The translations under genes and the position numbers were made by a program. Shown piece by piece: positions 35,566-43,034 of a stretch of 64,000 nt of DNA. How positions within the stretch are numbered: the stretch's first letter is position 1; each line of letters opens with the position of its first letter. The notes under the pieces were generated by a model. The model ran no database searches and was not told the origin of the DNA. It was given only the letters and a program-made list of their open reading frames with translations. Origin of the DNA: Burkholderia sp. Bp9143 (GTDB lineage Bacteria > Pseudomonadota > Gammaproteobacteria > Burkholderiales > Burkholderiaceae); contig NZ_QTPO01000025.1 of the NCBI RefSeq assembly GCF_003853645.1, forward strand, positions 53,944-117,943. The letters run 5' to 3'.

Positions 35566-37128
35566 TCACGCGAGATCGCGCAGCTTGTGCTTCAGCACCT
35601 TGCCCGTCGACGCGGCGGGCAGCGCATCGAGCACGCGGATGCGCGCGGGGCGCTTGTAGGGCGCGAGCCGTTCCGCGCACCATGCCTGCAGCGCGGCCTC
35701 GGTCGCGGTCGCGCCCGGCACCAGCTCGACGAACGCGAGCACTTCCTCGTTGCCCTCGACCGCGCGGCCGACGACGGCCGCCTGCACGACGTCCGGGTGC
35801 GCGTTCAGCACCTGTTCGACCTCGACCGGATACACGTTGAAGCCCGAGTGGATGATCAGCTCCTTGCTGCGGCCCGCGATCGTCACGGAGCCGTCCGCTT
35901 CCCGGCGCGCGAGATCGCCAGTGCTGAGCCAGCCGTCGGGCGACACGGCCGCGCGCGTCGCATCCGCGTTGCGGTAGTAGCCGAGCATCACGTTCGGCCC
36001 GCGCACACGGATTTCGCCCACTTCGCCTGGCGGCACGTCGGCGCCGTCCGGTCCGACGATCCGCATCTCGACGCCCGGGATGGGCACGCCGACCGAGCAG
36101 TCGGTACGCGGCGCGTCGAGCGGCGTCTGCGTGATCGTCGGGCTGCTCTCGGTCATCCCGTAGCCGTTGTGCAGGGGCACGCCGTATACGCGCTCGACGC
36201 GCGCCTTCAGGTCGGCGTCGAGCGGCGAGCCGCCCGAATACGCGAAGCGCAGCCGCGGCGCGCGCCATGCGTGCGCGTGCGTGTGCAGGTGCTCGAGCAG
36301 CTTCGCGTGCATCGCGGGCACGCCCTGGAAGATCGTCACGCCTTCGTCGGCGAGCGCGACACGCACGGCCTCCGGCGAGAAGCGCGGCGCGAGCCGCAGC
36401 GTTGCGCCCGCGTACAGGCTGCCGAGGCAGACCGACGCGAGCCCGTACACGTGCGATACCGGCAGCACCGTATAGACGAGGTCGTCGGGCGACACGCCGC
36501 GCAGCGCGCTCGACGTCGCCGCGATGAACAGCAGGTTGCGGTGCGACAGCATCACGCCTTTCGGCGTACCCGTCGTGCCGGTCGTGTAGATCAGCGCCGC
36601 GCACTGCGCGGCTCCGTCGGTCGCCACCGGCTCGCCGGGCGCGTTCGTGTCGACGCGGTACGACCAGGCGCCGATGTCGACCGGCAGCGCGTCGGCGGGC
36701 GTCGCGTCGTAGCGCGCCGCGTGTGTGCGCGCATCGGGCGATGCTTCCGTCGCGAACGCGATCAGCTTCGGCCGTGCGTGCGCGGCGATCGCATCGAGTT
36801 CGCCGGCCGACAGCCGCGCGTTCGACACGAGCGCCCATGCGTCGACGCGCGCGACCGCGAACAGCAGCACGATCTGCGCGACGCTGTTTTCCGCGACGAT
36901 CATCACGCGATCGCCGCCGCGCACGCCAAGGCGCGCGAGCCGCTCGGCGGCCGCATCGACGGCCTGCGACAGCTCGGCGTACGACAGGCGACGCGCGTCC
37001 TCGATCAGCGCCGGATGCGGGGGCGCATGCGCGGCCCAGCGGGCGGGCACGTCGGCGATGCGGCCGGGCAGCGCGGCGAGCAGTGCCGCGACGTCGAGCG
37101 GCGCGGATGGGCGGGCAGGCGAGGACAT
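35566..37128 (-). CDS. AMP-dependent acyl-CoA synthetase/ligase
   Basis: A 520-residue member of the ANL superfamily that activates a carboxylic acid as acyl-AMP and then acyl-CoA. Motifs are the P-loop YTTGTTGTPKGVMLSHRN, the A5 motif NGYGMTESSPT, the hinge TGDLARREADGSVTIAGRSKELI, and catalytic lysine in STGKVLKHKL near the C-terminus. The ATG at 37128 (MSSPARPSA) has GGAG upstream; the frame is open to 37245. It converges on xerD. It could be a medium/long-chain fatty acid or an aromatic acid ligase; the sequence does not decide. Confidence 0.9.
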   Translation of the reverse strand: MSSPARPSAPLDVAALLAALPGRIADVPARWAAHAPPHPALIEDARRLSYAELSQAVDAAAERLARLGVRGGDRVMIVAENSVAQIVLLFAVARVDAWALVSNARLSAGELDAIAAHARPKLIAFATEASPDARTHAARYDATPADALPVDIGAWSYRVDTNAPGEPVATDGAAQCAALIYTTGTTGTPKGVMLSHRNLLFIAATSSALRGVSPDDLVYTVLPVSHVYGLASVCLGSLYAGATLRLAPRFSPEAVRVALADEGVTIFQGVPAMHAKLLEHLHTHAHAWRAPRLRFAYSGGSPLDADLKARVERVYGVPLHNGYGMTESSPTITQTPLDAPRTDCSVGVPIPGVEMRIVGPDGADVPPGEVGEIRVRGPNVMLGYYRNADATRAAVSPDGWLSTGDLARREADGSVTIAGRSKELIIHSGFNVYPVEVEQVLNAHPDVVQAAVVGRAVEGNEEVLAFVELVPGATATEAALQAWCAERLAPYKRPARIRVLDALPAASTGKVLKHKLRDLA

Positions 37129-37396
37129 GGCGTCTCCAGAAGAAGGGCCGGGCGGCGGCGCGGCGAGTTTTGCGAACGATCGTGCCATGACGGCGGGTGC
37201 GCCACAATCGGTCAATCGGGCAATAGCACTTCGCGATGTCCGCAATGATGACGGAGGGGGCGCCGCGGCGACAGGCGCGCTCGCCCGGGACCCCGGGACA
37301 AAAGGGCCGCGAGTATACCGCCGGTGCGCGGCACGCTGCCGCGATCACGAGAGGGTGCGATCGCGCGATGACGACCGCCCGCCGGTCGTTCGCCAT

Positions 37397-37402
37397 TAAA
37401 AT
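37397..37402 (+). promoter_or_regulatory. -10 box immediately upstream of ybaK
   Basis: TAAAAT ends 6 bases before the ybaK ATG at 37409, so transcription would begin at the start codon. No ribosome-binding site is seen. Confidence 0.45.
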
Positions 37403-37408
37403 GCCGCC

Positions 37409-37900
37409 ATGAGCAAATCCAGACACGTGTCCGAGACACCCGCGACCCAGCTGCTGCGCCGCCACGGCGTCGCATTCGACGAGCATCCGTACGACTACGT
37501 CGAGCACGGCGGCACCGGCGAGTCGGCGCGCCAGCTCGGCGTCGACGAGCATAGCGTCGTGAAGACGCTCGTGATGGAGGACGAGCACGCGAAGCCGCTG
37601 ATCGTGCTGATGCACGGCGACCGCACGGTGTCGACCAAGAACCTCGCTCGGCAGATCGGCGCGAAGCGCGTCGAGCCGTGCAAGCCCGACGTCGCGAACC
37701 GCCATTCCGGCTATCTGGTCGGCGGCACGTCGCCGTTCGGCACGCGCAAGACGATGCCCGTGTACGTCGAGTCGACCATCCTCGAATTGCCGACGATCTA
37801 CCTGAACGGCGGCCGTCGCGGCTACCTCGTCAGCCTCGCGCCGGCGGTGCTCACGACGCTGCTCGGTGCGACACCCGTGCAGTGCGCGAGTGTCGACTGA
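37409..37900 (+). CDS. ybaK: Cys-tRNA(Pro)/Cys-tRNA(Cys) deacylase YbaK
   Basis: A 163-residue trans-editing enzyme that hydrolyses Cys-tRNA(Pro) mischarged by prolyl-tRNA synthetase. Features of the YbaK/EbsC fold: VKTLVMEDEHAKPLIVLMHGD with the functional lysine, NLARQIGAKRVEPCKPDVANRHSGYLVGG, SPFGTRKTMPVYVE and the glycine loop NGGRRGYLVSL. The length is normal. It is a single gene, divergent from the acyl-CoA ligase (280-base gap) and followed by plsY. Confidence 0.94.
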   Translation: MSKSRHVSETPATQLLRRHGVAFDEHPYDYVEHGGTGESARQLGVDEHSVVKTLVMEDEHAKPLIVLMHGDRTVSTKNLARQIGAKRVEPCKPDVANRHSGYLVGGTSPFGTRKTMPVYVESTILELPTIYLNGGRRGYLVSLAPAVLTTLLGATPVQCASVD

Positions 37901-37935
37901 GGGTTTCACCTTCGTGGCAGGCCGTGCTCGTTCGG

Positions 37936-37941
37936 TAGAAT
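37936..37941 (+). promoter_or_regulatory. Putative plsY -10 box
   Basis: TAGAAT within TTCGGTAGAATGAGC, 150 bases upstream of plsY, in the 191-base gap after ybaK. No convincing -35 partner. The resulting leader would be about 145 bases. Confidence 0.35.
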
Positions 37942-38091
37942 GAGCGCCGTTTCGGCCGCTCGGCCCGCTCGGCCCGCACGGCCGGCCGCCACGGCCTGCC
38001 AGCGGTTCGCCGCGACGGCACCCGCCGCAACCGGCCGGCATGCCGCGCCCGGCCGTCCCTTTACCGATACGTTGAAAGAAGAGTTCTCCGC

Positions 38092-38730
38092 ATGCAGATC
38101 CTGCTCGCCGCACTTGTTGCCTACCTGATCGGTTCGGTGTCGTTCGCCGTTGTCGTCAGCGCCGCGATGGGCCTGGCCGATCCCCGTTCGTACGGGTCGA
38201 AGAATCCCGGCGCGACCAACGTGCTGCGCAGCGGCAACAAGAAGGCCGCGATCCTGACGCTCGTCGGCGACGCATTCAAGGGCTGGCTCGCCGTCTGGCT
38301 CGCGCGGCACTTCGGGCTGTCCGACGTCGCCGTCGCGTGGGTCGCGATCGCCGTGTTCGTCGGCCACCTGTATCCGGTGTTCTTCCGCTTCCAGGGCGGC
38401 AAGGGCGTCGCGACCGCAGCCGGCGTGCTGCTCGCCGTGCACCCGGTGCTCGGCCTCGCGACCGCGCTGACCTGGCTGATCGTCGCGTTCTTCTTCCGCT
38501 ATTCGTCGCTCGCGGCGCTGGTGGCGGCCGTGTTCGCACCGGTGTTCGACGTGTTCCTGTTCGGCACCGGCCACAACCCCGTCGCATGGGCCGTGCTGGC
38601 GATGAGCGTGCTGCTCGTGTGGCGTCACCGCGGCAACATCTCGAAGCTGCTGGCCGGGCAGGAAAGCCGGATCGGCGACAAGAAGAAGGCAGCCTCCGAC
38701 GGCGGTGCGCAGGACGGCGGGAAGGTCTGA
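38092..38730 (+). CDS. plsY: Glycerol-3-phosphate acyltransferase PlsY
   Basis: Integral membrane enzyme that transfers an acyl group from acyl-phosphate to sn-glycerol 3-phosphate, the first step of phospholipid synthesis. The 212-residue protein has about five helices and the PlsY motifs [10 protein letters not shown] near the N-terminus, [14 protein letters not shown], and [14 protein letters not shown]. The charged C-terminal tail (about 190-212) is variable in the family. The ATG at 38092 follows AAGAAGAG. It converges on yajQ. Confidence 0.95.
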   Translation: MQILLAALVAYLIGSVSFAVVVSAAMGLADPRSYGSKNPGATNVLRSGNKKAAILTLVGDAFKGWLAVWLARHFGLSDVAVAWVAIAVFVGHLYPVFFRFQGGKGVATAAGVLLAVHPVLGLATALTWLIVAFFFRYSSLAALVAAVFAPVFDVFLFGTGHNPVAWAVLAMSVLLVWRHRGNISKLLAGQESRIGDKKKAASDGGAQDGGKV

Positions 38731-38749
38731 GGAAGGGGATTGCTGCGGC

Positions 38750-38782
38750 CCGCCGGGGCGCCCCGTGTGCGGGGCCCGGCGG
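38750..38782. terminator. Hairpin between plsY and yajQ
   Basis: An inner stem CCCCG (38761-38765)/CGGGG (38770-38774) is extended by an outer GCCGGG/CCCGGC pair, in the gap between convergent genes. No T-tract. Confidence 0.4.
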
Positions 38783-38845
38783 CGCGGCGTGATCGGCTGA
38801 CGGCGCGGTTGACTGCGCGGCTGACGTCGGGATTGGCGGCGTCGA

Positions 38846-39331
38846 TCAGTCGCGGAAGTTGTTGAAGTCGAGCGGAGTGTCGGTCACGTCCTTGCGCAGC
38901 ATCGCGATCACGCTCTGCAGGTCGTCGCGCTTCGTGCTGGCCACGCGCACCGCGTCGCCCTGGATGCTCGCCTGCACCTTGATCTTGCTGTCTTTCACGA
39001 GCCTGACGATCTTCTTCGCGAGGTCGCCCGTCACGCCCTTCTTCACGGTGACGATCTGCTTGACCTTGTCGCCGCCGATCTTCTCGACCTTGCCGTAGTC
39101 GAGGAAGCGCACGTCGACGTTGCGCTTCGCGAGCTTGTTGATCAGCACGTCCTTGACCTGGCCGAGCTTGAAATCGTCGTCGGCGAACAGCGTCAGCTCG
39201 CGCTCCTTCTGCTCGACGCGCGCGTCGGAGCCCTTGAAGTCGAAGCGCGTCGAAATTTCCTTGTTCGACTGCTCGATGGCGTTCTTCACTTCGATCATGT
39301 TCGCTTCGGAAACGACGTCGAACGATGGCAT
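38846..39331 (-). CDS. yajQ: YajQ-family nucleotide-binding protein
   Basis: A 161-residue soluble protein of the YajQ (DUF520) family, two ferredoxin-like folds. Members bind nucleic acids or cyclic di-GMP, and in Xanthomonas the homologue controls virulence through a LysR partner. The sequence begins [20 protein letters not shown] and has [13 protein letters not shown] and the closing [10 protein letters not shown], all hallmark stretches. The frame continues to 39376, but the ATG at 39331 is the family start. Whether this copy binds c-di-GMP is not visible. Confidence 0.95.
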   Translation of the reverse strand: MPSFDVVSEANMIEVKNAIEQSNKEISTRFDFKGSDARVEQKERELTLFADDDFKLGQVKDVLINKLAKRNVDVRFLDYGKVEKIGGDKVKQIVTVKKGVTGDLAKKIVRLVKDSKIKVQASIQGDAVRVASTKRDDLQSVIAMLRKDVTDTPLDFNNFRD

Positions 39332-39380
39332 GGCATTCTCCCTTGAGATGCGGGCGCCCGGCTTGCGCGCGGGCACTCGC

Positions 39381-39386
39381 TATAAT
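39381..39386 (+). promoter_or_regulatory. TATAAT box upstream of murB
   Basis: A perfect -10 hexamer 88 bases before the murB start, in the 142-base divergent yajQ/murB gap. The best -35-like sequence, TTGCGC at 39363-39368, is too close (12-base spacer), so the promoter is only provisional. Confidence 0.4.
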
Positions 39387-39473
39387 TGCGGACTGTTTGC
39401 CATTTTACCGATGCCCCTCCGTTTGCCCAAGGCCGGCCGTGCGCCCGCCCGGCGGACGTGACCGCGAATACCG

Positions 39474-40526
39474 ATGCCTTCTGACGATTCCGCCCTGTCG
39501 CTGCTCCCCGACCATCCGCTCGCCGCGCACAACACGTTCGGCATCGCCGCGAAGGCGCGCTTTGCCGCGCGCATCACGCACGCCGCGCAGTTCGAGGCGC
39601 TGCACCGCGACCCGCGCGTCGCGTCGCTGCCGCAACTCGTGCTCGGCGGCGGCAGCAACGTCGTGTTCACGCGCGATTTCGACGGCGTCGTGCTGCTCGA
39701 CGAGATCGCCGGCCGCCGCGTTGTGCGCGAGGACGACGATGCATGGTACGTCGAGGCCGGCGGCGGCGAGAGCTGGCATACGTTCGTCGCGTGGACGCTC
39801 GAGCACGGGATGCCGGGCCTCGAGAACCTTGCGCTGATTCCGGGCACCGTCGGCGCCGCGCCGATCCAGAACATCGGCGCGTACGGCCTCGAGATGAAGA
39901 CGTATTTCGACTCGCTGGTCGCCGTCGAACTCGCGACGGGGCGCAGCGAGCGCTTCGACGCCGCGCGCTGCGCGTTCGGCTATCGCGACAGCTTCTTCAA
40001 GCGGGAAGGGCGCGGCCGTTTCGCGATCGTCGCGGTGACGTTCCGGCTGCCCAAAAGCTGGACGCCGCGACTCGGCTATGCGGACGTCACGCGCGAACTC
40101 GACGCGCGTGGCATCGCGCCGGACGCGGCGACGCCGCTCGACGTGTTCGACGTGTTCGACGCGGTCGTCGCGATCCGCCGCGCGAAGCTGCCCGATCCGC
40201 TGGTGCTCGGCAACGCGGGCAGTTTCTTCAAGAATCCGGTGATCGACGACGCGCAGTTCGACGCGCTGCGCGCGCGCGCGCCGGACGTCGTGTCGTATCC
40301 GCAGCCGGACGGGCAGGTGAAGCTAGCGGCCGGCTGGCTGATCGACCGCTGCGGCTGGAAAGGGCGCGCGCTCGGCGCGGCGGCCGTGCACGAGCGGCAG
40401 GCGCTCGTGCTGGTGAATCGCGGTGGCGCGACGGGCGCCGACGTGCTCGCGCTGGCGCGGGCGATCCAGGACGACGTGCGCGAGCGGTTCGGCGTCGAGC
40501 TCGAACCCGAGCCGGTGTGCCTTTAA
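39474..40526 (+). CDS. murB: UDP-N-acetylenolpyruvoylglucosamine reductase
   Basis: FAD enzyme that reduces UDP-GlcNAc-enolpyruvate to UDP-MurNAc in peptidoglycan precursor synthesis. The 350-residue length matches type I MurB. The FAD-binding stretch [40 protein letters not shown], the YRDSFFK active-site segment (serine proton donor in [11 protein letters not shown]) and C-terminal glutamate region are visible. It is isolated from the mur cluster. It converges on argF across a very strong terminator. Confidence 0.96.
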   Translation: MPSDDSALSLLPDHPLAAHNTFGIAAKARFAARITHAAQFEALHRDPRVASLPQLVLGGGSNVVFTRDFDGVVLLDEIAGRRVVREDDDAWYVEAGGGESWHTFVAWTLEHGMPGLENLALIPGTVGAAPIQNIGAYGLEMKTYFDSLVAVELATGRSERFDAARCAFGYRDSFFKREGRGRFAIVAVTFRLPKSWTPRLGYADVTRELDARGIAPDAATPLDVFDVFDAVVAIRRAKLPDPLVLGNAGSFFKNPVIDDAQFDALRARAPDVVSYPQPDGQVKLAAGWLIDRCGWKGRALGAAAVHERQALVLVNRGGATGADVLALARAIQDDVRERFGVELEPEPVCL

Positions 40527-40570
40527 CGTCGGTTTTCGTCCCGCGCGTTTCATTCGCTTCGCCCCGTACA

Positions 40571-40607
40571 AACAAAAAGCGCCGATCGTCGATCGGTGCT
40601 TTTTGTT
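40571..40607. terminator. Bidirectional intrinsic terminator between murB and argF
   Basis: An 18-pair near-perfect palindrome centred on base 40589. The A-run at 40574-40578 and the T-run at 40600-40604 flank a GC stem (one G-T pair), so it reads as a Rho-independent terminator in both directions. Confidence 0.9.
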
Positions 40608-40646
40608 CATATTCCGCCGGGTTCCGGCGGCGCGCGAGTGCTGCGG

Positions 40647-41576
40647 TCAGTGCTTGAGGCGGCCGAGCAGCAGGAACTCCATCAGCGCCTTCTGCACGTG
40701 CAGGCGGTTTTCCGCCTCGTCCCACACGACGCTCTGCGGGCCGTCGATCACGCCGGCCGTCACTTCCTCGCCGCGGTGCGCGGGCAGGCAGTGCATGAAG
40801 AGCGCGTCGGGGTTCGCGTGGCCCATCATTTCCTCGTCGACGCACCAGTCGGCAAACGCCTGCTTGCGCGCTTCGTTCTCGGCTTCGAAGCCCATGCTCG
40901 TCCACACGTCGGTCGTCACGAGATCGGCGCCCTTGCACGCTTCGTTCGGATCGTCGAACACCTCGTAGAACGGCGCGCTGTCCGGCGACACGAGCTTCAT
41001 GTCGAGCGCATAGCCCGGCGGCGTCGACAGGCGCAGCTTGAAGCCGAGGATCTGCGCGGCTTCGATCCACGTGTACAGCATGTTGTTCGCATCGCCGACC
41101 CACGCGACCGTCTTGCCGGCGATCGGGCCGCGGTGCTCGTAGTACGTGAAGATGTCGGCGAGCACCTGGCACGGGTGGTATTCGTTGGTCAGGCCGTTGA
41201 TCACCGGCACGCGGGAGTTCTCCGCGAAGCGCGTGATCACGTCCTGCTCGAACGTGCGGATCATGATGATGTCGACCATCCGCGAGATGACCTGCGCGGA
41301 ATCCTCGACCGGCTCGCCGCGGCCGAGCTGCGTGTCGCGCGTGCTCATGAACACCGCGTGGCCGCCGAGCTGGAAGATGCCGGCTTCGAACGACAGCCGC
41401 GTGCGCGTCGAGCTCTTCTCGAAGATCATCGCGAGCGTGCGGTCGTGCAGCGGGTGATAGGTCTCGTAGTTCTTGAACTTGCGCTTCAGGATACCCGTGC
41501 GTTCGAGCACGTACTCGTAGTCTTCCAGCGAGAAATCCTTGAACTGCAGGTAGTGACGAATGGTTTTGGCGGTCAT
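40647..41576 (-). CDS. argF: Ornithine carbamoyltransferase
   Basis: Transfers the carbamoyl group to L-ornithine to give citrulline in arginine synthesis. The 309-residue protein has the carbamoyl-phosphate site STRTR (Ser56-Arg60), the ornithine-side motifs NGLTNEYHPCQVLAD, and the C-terminal HCLPAHRGEEVT catalytic cysteine block. The frame is open to 41684; the ATG at 41576 (MTAKTIRHYLQ) is the normal start. Isolated from other arg genes. A perfect DnaA-box sequence lies 58 bases upstream. Confidence 0.96.
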   Translation of the reverse strand: MTAKTIRHYLQFKDFSLEDYEYVLERTGILKRKFKNYETYHPLHDRTLAMIFEKSSTRTRLSFEAGIFQLGGHAVFMSTRDTQLGRGEPVEDSAQVISRMVDIIMIRTFEQDVITRFAENSRVPVINGLTNEYHPCQVLADIFTYYEHRGPIAGKTVAWVGDANNMLYTWIEAAQILGFKLRLSTPPGYALDMKLVSPDSAPFYEVFDDPNEACKGADLVTTDVWTSMGFEAENEARKQAFADWCVDEEMMGHANPDALFMHCLPAHRGEEVTAGVIDGPQSVVWDEAENRLHVQKALMEFLLLGRLKH

Positions 41577-41633
41577 GAAGCGAAATACGGCGGGTCTCAC
41601 CCGGCAGCGGGGCCGGACGGCGCCGCCGTCGGG

Positions 41634-41642
41634 TGTGGATAA
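41634..41642 (-). promoter_or_regulatory. Perfect DnaA box (TTATCCACA)
   Basis: TGTGGATAA on the plus strand equals the consensus DnaA box on the minus strand, 58 bases upstream of argF. The following bases CTC match the second copy near xseA. Confidence 0.5.
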
Positions 41643-41768
41643 CTCAAAGCAGCATAAAGGATTTTCTGTGCTTTGACGAGCCACGAAGAAAAGCGGGGAG
41701 CGATCGGGGCGGGCGACGGAGGGTGTCGGAAGAGGGGGGGCGGCACGACGCGCGATGGCGCGCTGCGG

Positions 41769-41774
41769 TATAAT
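41769..41774 (+). promoter_or_regulatory. TATAAT box of the DUF3579 leader
   Basis: Perfect -10 hexamer in GCGGTATAATTCAAAAG, with no good -35 hexamer. It implies a start near 41781 and a leader of about 210 bases before the ATG at 41990. Confidence 0.5.
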
Positions 41775-41989
41775 TCAAAAGTTTTCTCCAGCCCGGCAGG
41801 CAAGGCTTTTCGCGTTCTGCCGGACACAAGCCGTGCGCTGCACAAATCCGGTGCGGCGCGCCGGCGGCACGCATCGACGGCCTGTTTTTCGGGATATCGA
41901 AGCGCGTGTGCCGCCGTCCCCCCAGCCTTGTGTTCGCGTGTCCAGGCGCCGTCGCCTGGACATTGCCGGGCCGTCACTTGGGTAACCAC

Positions 41990-42310
41990 ATGGCTGAAAC
42001 CCCTCCGACCGAATTCTTCATCCAGGGCATCACGAAAGACGGGAAAAAATTTCGCCCGAGCGACTGGTCGGAGCGTCTGGCCGGCGTCATGGCCTGCTTC
42101 GGGCCGGGTGCGAGCGGGCCGAACGCGCGCCTGAAATATTCGCTGTACGTGCGCCCGACGATGCTCGGCGACCTGAAATGCGTGATCCTCGATTCCCGGC
42201 TGCGCGACATCGAGCCGATGGCGTTCGATTTCGTGCTGAACTTCGCGAAGGACAACAACCTCGTCGTCACCGAGGCGTGCGAACTGCCGGACTACAACGA
42301 AAAGAAGTGA
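41990..42310 (+). CDS. DUF3579 family protein
   Basis: A 106-residue conserved betaproteobacterial protein of unknown function (MAETPPTEFFIQGITKDGKK at the start). It is acidic/basic mixed, without a signal peptide or membrane helix, so cytosolic. Conserved-looking stretches are FRPSDWSERLAGVMACFGPG and the LYVRPTMLGDLKCVILDSRL core. I do not recognise a catalytic motif. The ATG at 41990 sits 28 bases after a strong leader hairpin; the frame opens at 41906 but has no better start. It is followed by a bidirectional terminator shared with rpsT. Confidence 0.88.
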   Translation: MAETPPTEFFIQGITKDGKKFRPSDWSERLAGVMACFGPGASGPNARLKYSLYVRPTMLGDLKCVILDSRLRDIEPMAFDFVLNFAKDNNLVVTEACELPDYNEKK

Positions 42311-42383
42311 ATTCGACGGGCGAGGGCGCATGCCGCGCCCGCGTCCGGCAGTCGCCCGGCGCGATGCACGGACGACGCGCAAC

Positions 42384-42411
42384 AAAAAAGCCCGCCTAGG
42401 CGGGCTTTTTT
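42384..42411. terminator. Bidirectional intrinsic terminator between DUF3579 gene and rpsT
   Basis: A perfect 28-base palindrome: six A's, GCCCGCC, TA-centred, GGCGGGC and six T's. It is intrinsic on both strands. A second hairpin GCCCGC/GCGGGC (42433-42438, 42443-42448) follows the rpsT stop. Confidence 0.95.
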
Positions 42412-42457
42412 GCGATCGCAGGAAACAGGAGCGCCCGCCGAAGCGGGCACGCCGGAT

Positions 42458-42730
42458 TTACGCTGCTGCCTGCAGACCCTTGACGGCTGCGGCGAGGCGG
42501 CTCTTGCTGCGAGCGGCCTTGTTCTTGTGAACGATCTTCTTGTCGGCGATCGTGTCGATCGTCTTCACGGCAGCCTTGAACAGCTCGGCAGCCTTTGCCT
42601 GGTCGCCGGCTTCAACAGCCTTGCGAACCGACTTGATCGCGGTACGGAATTTCGAGCGCAGCGCCGAGTTGTGCGAATTTGCCTTCGCGGCTTGGCGGGC
42701 GCGCTTGCGTGCTTGTGCGGAGTTAGCCAT
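42458..42730 (-). CDS. rpsT: 30S ribosomal protein S20
   Basis: Primary 16S rRNA-binding protein of the small subunit, 90 residues, mostly helical and strongly basic ([20 protein letters not shown] at the start, then [17 protein letters not shown] and the [12 protein letters not shown]-terminal part). ATG start with GGAACCGTC upstream. It is divergent from murJ. The leader contains two hairpins that may take part in the autoregulation known for S20 in E. coli. Confidence 0.97.
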   Translation of the reverse strand: MANSAQARKRARQAAKANSHNSALRSKFRTAIKSVRKAVEAGDQAKAAELFKAAVKTIDTIADKKIVHKNKAARSKSRLAAAVKGLQAAA

Positions 42731-43034
42731 GACGGTTCCTTATCCTGTCCTGTTTCCAGAGCTTGGAGCCTGACGGCCAAGCGCTGCTTTTCGATCCGTC
42801 CCCTGAGAGCGATTGCCCAGGGGCGCATAAAAAACGGTGATTTTAACCGAGGCCGAGACATGAAAACGACAGGCGCCGTGCATGTAACAGGCTCAGAAAC
42901 CGGCGATTATAGCAACAAAATCAAGCGTGTGGCAAGGTCAACGTGACGTCGGCCGGACGGGGGCGCCGGCGACGTGCGCCCTTTTCGGCATCCGTCCGTG
43001 CCGGGACACGCAACGTCCGTATAATAAGCGCCCC
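42731..43034. promoter_or_regulatory. rpsT leader and divergent rpsT/murJ promoters
   Basis: On the minus strand TAAAAT (42840-42845) is a likely rpsT -10 box, giving a leader of about 100 bases. That leader has two hairpins: GCTTGG/CCAAGC (42761-42766, 42777-42782) and CCCCTG/CAGGGG (42800-42805, 42818-42823). On the plus strand TATAAT (43020-43025) lies just 9 bases before the murJ ATG. Confidence 0.55.

Larger units (their letters stand above)
41577..41989. other. 413-base divergent region argF/DUF3579 with long structured leader
   Basis: Noncoding. It holds a DnaA-box-like 9-mer (41634-41642), a TATAAT box (41769-41774) directed at the DUF3579 gene, and a leader of about 210 bases with two perfect stem-loops: CCGGCAG (41793-41799)/CTGCCGG (41817-41823) and TGTCCAGGCG (41939-41948)/CGCCTGGACA (41953-41962). 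Confidence 0.6.

Noticed and set aside
41634..41642. Chromosome replication origin at the DnaA box
   Set aside because: One isolated box with no box cluster, no dnaA, dnaN or gidA neighbours and no AT-rich unwinding element beside it.
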